Assembly (NCBI GenBank): GCA_027486895.1
Contig: JAIXOE010000011.1
Coordinates: 1-52,656, forward strand
Source of the DNA: Sphingomonadales bacterium
Lineage (GTDB): Bacteria; Pseudomonadota; Alphaproteobacteria; Sphingomonadales; Sphingomonadaceae
Direction of reading: 5' to 3'
Length of the DNA stretch: 52,656 nucleotides
In this document: positions 52,082-52,656 of the stretch, piece by piece
How positions within the stretch are numbered: the first letter of the stretch is position 1
How the letters are laid out: each line of letters opens with the position of its first letter
Translations under genes and position numbers: made by a program
Notes under the pieces: model-generated
What the model saw: only the letters and a program-made list of their open reading frames with translations
What the model was told of the DNA's origin: nothing
Databases searched by the model: none

Positions 52082-52656
52082 ATGATCAAGAAAATTTCAC
52101 TTGTTGCCATCAGCGCGCTCGCGCTTACGGCATGTAATGACCAGGCCAGCACGGGCGGGGCCGCTGGTGGCTCGCGTCAGGAAATCCGCATTGTGGGTTC
52201 ATCGACCGTATTTCCATTCGCCAAGGCAGCGTCTGAAGCATTCGCAAAAGCGGATACATCGCGCAAATCGCCCGTTCTGGAATCGACCGGTACCGGCGGC
52301 GGAATTGAACAATTCTGCAAAGGCGTAGGCGCAGAAACGCCAGATATCGCAAATGCTTCGCGTCGTATGAAGAAAAGCGAATTCGAAAATTGCCAGAAGA
52401 ACGGCGTTAAGGACATTGTTGAAGTTCAGGTCGGCATCGACGGTCTGGCGCTTGCACAGTCGAATAAGGGCACCAAGTTCGTATTGTCGACCGCTGACGT
52501 CTACAAGGCGCTTGCAGCTAATCCGTTCGGCAAGCCACAGACTGCAAAGCTCTGGTCCGACGTTAACCCGTCGCTGCCTAAATTGCCGATCTCGGTTTAT
52601 GGCCCGCCAACAACTTCGGGTACGCGCGATTCTTTCCATGAGCTGATCATGGAAGC
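52082..52656 (+). CDS. pstS: Phosphate ABC transporter substrate-binding lipoprotein PstS, N-terminal part
   Basis: The first 191 residues are in the window; the gene runs off the end. A lipoprotein signal (MIKKISLVAISALALTAC) is followed by the phosphate-binding motif RIVGSSTVFPFA with the conserved serines, STGTGGGIEQFC and the second phosphate loop PPTTSGTRDSF. PstS captures phosphate in the periplasm for PstCAB. ATG 52082 has GGGGAC upstream. It is about 95 bases downstream of phoR. Confidence 0.94.
   Translation, partial: MIKKISLVAISALALTACNDQASTGGAAGGSRQEIRIVGSSTVFPFAKAASEAFAKADTSRKSPVLESTGTGGGIEQFCKGVGAETPDIANASRRMKKSEFENCQKNGVKDIVEVQVGIDGLALAQSNKGTKFVLSTADVYKALAANPFGKPQTAKLWSDVNPSLPKLPISVYGPPTTSGTRDSFHELIME

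Overview
The window looks like the chromosome of an aerobic alphaproteobacterium, most likely a sphingomonad. The supporting signs are a MipZ division ATPase, the argD-argF-hslO and glmU/glmS neighbourhoods, moderate-to-high GC, and dense operons with many 4-bp ATGA/GTGA stop-start overlaps. This is inference from gene content; there is no rRNA gene here to confirm it. No stretch longer than about 300 bases lacks a gene. I saw no tRNA, rRNA, CRISPR array, insertion sequence or phage gene.

Region 1 (1-6389, + strand) is a formaldehyde/formate oxidation unit. It holds the end of a glutathione-dependent formaldehyde dehydrogenase, a soluble NAD-linked molybdenum formate dehydrogenase (fdsG, fdsB, mobA, fdsA, fdsD) and fdhD. 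Region 2 (6337-17216) is a LysR regulator divergent from a + strand operon. The operon encodes a Rieske N-demethylase-type oxygenase, a PLP enzyme of the cystathionine/methionine gamma-lyase family, a two-subunit flavoprotein dehydrogenase of the HcnB/HcnC (opine oxidase) type, and a tetrameric sarcosine oxidase (soxBDAG). Region 3 (17200-29878, - strand) is a second, paralogous N-methyl catabolic operon running towards the first: DMG/sarcosine dehydrogenase, Rieske oxygenase, soxBDAG, a BCCT transporter, a LysR regulator and a secreted alpha/beta hydrolase. Region 3 fits glycine betaine to dimethylglycine to sarcosine to glycine. Region 2 needs a different substrate, because it carries a gamma-eliminating PLP enzyme. 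The formaldehyde released by either operon would be burned to formate and CO2 by region 1. Similar palindromic elements lie in the control regions of both operons.

Region 4 (30076-36325) holds a small membrane protein, a TspO-type tryptophan-rich sensory protein, an L,D-transpeptidase lipoprotein, a carotenoid-cleavage-type oxygenase, and a divergent pair for lysine catabolism (ALDH7-type aminoadipate semialdehyde dehydrogenase and glutaryl-CoA dehydrogenase). Region 5 (36474-41442) holds a secreted DUF3617-like protein, the argD-argF-hslO operon, an alternative oxidase and two very small membrane proteins.

Region 6 (41444-47992) is mipZ and the glmU/glmS amino-sugar pathway. A module of two paralogous ribbon-helix-helix proteins plus a PIN-domain toxin sits between glmU and glmS. 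Phosphoglycolate phosphatase is divergent from glmU. Region 7 (48006-50591) is a four-gene unit on the - strand: Tat-exported small protein, PqqD-like protein, HprK-like kinase and nucleotidyltransferase-like protein. It is a conserved but functionally uncharacterised type of system. Region 8 (50733-52656) starts the phosphate regulon: the phoR sensor kinase, a candidate Pho box and the beginning of pstS, cut by the window end.
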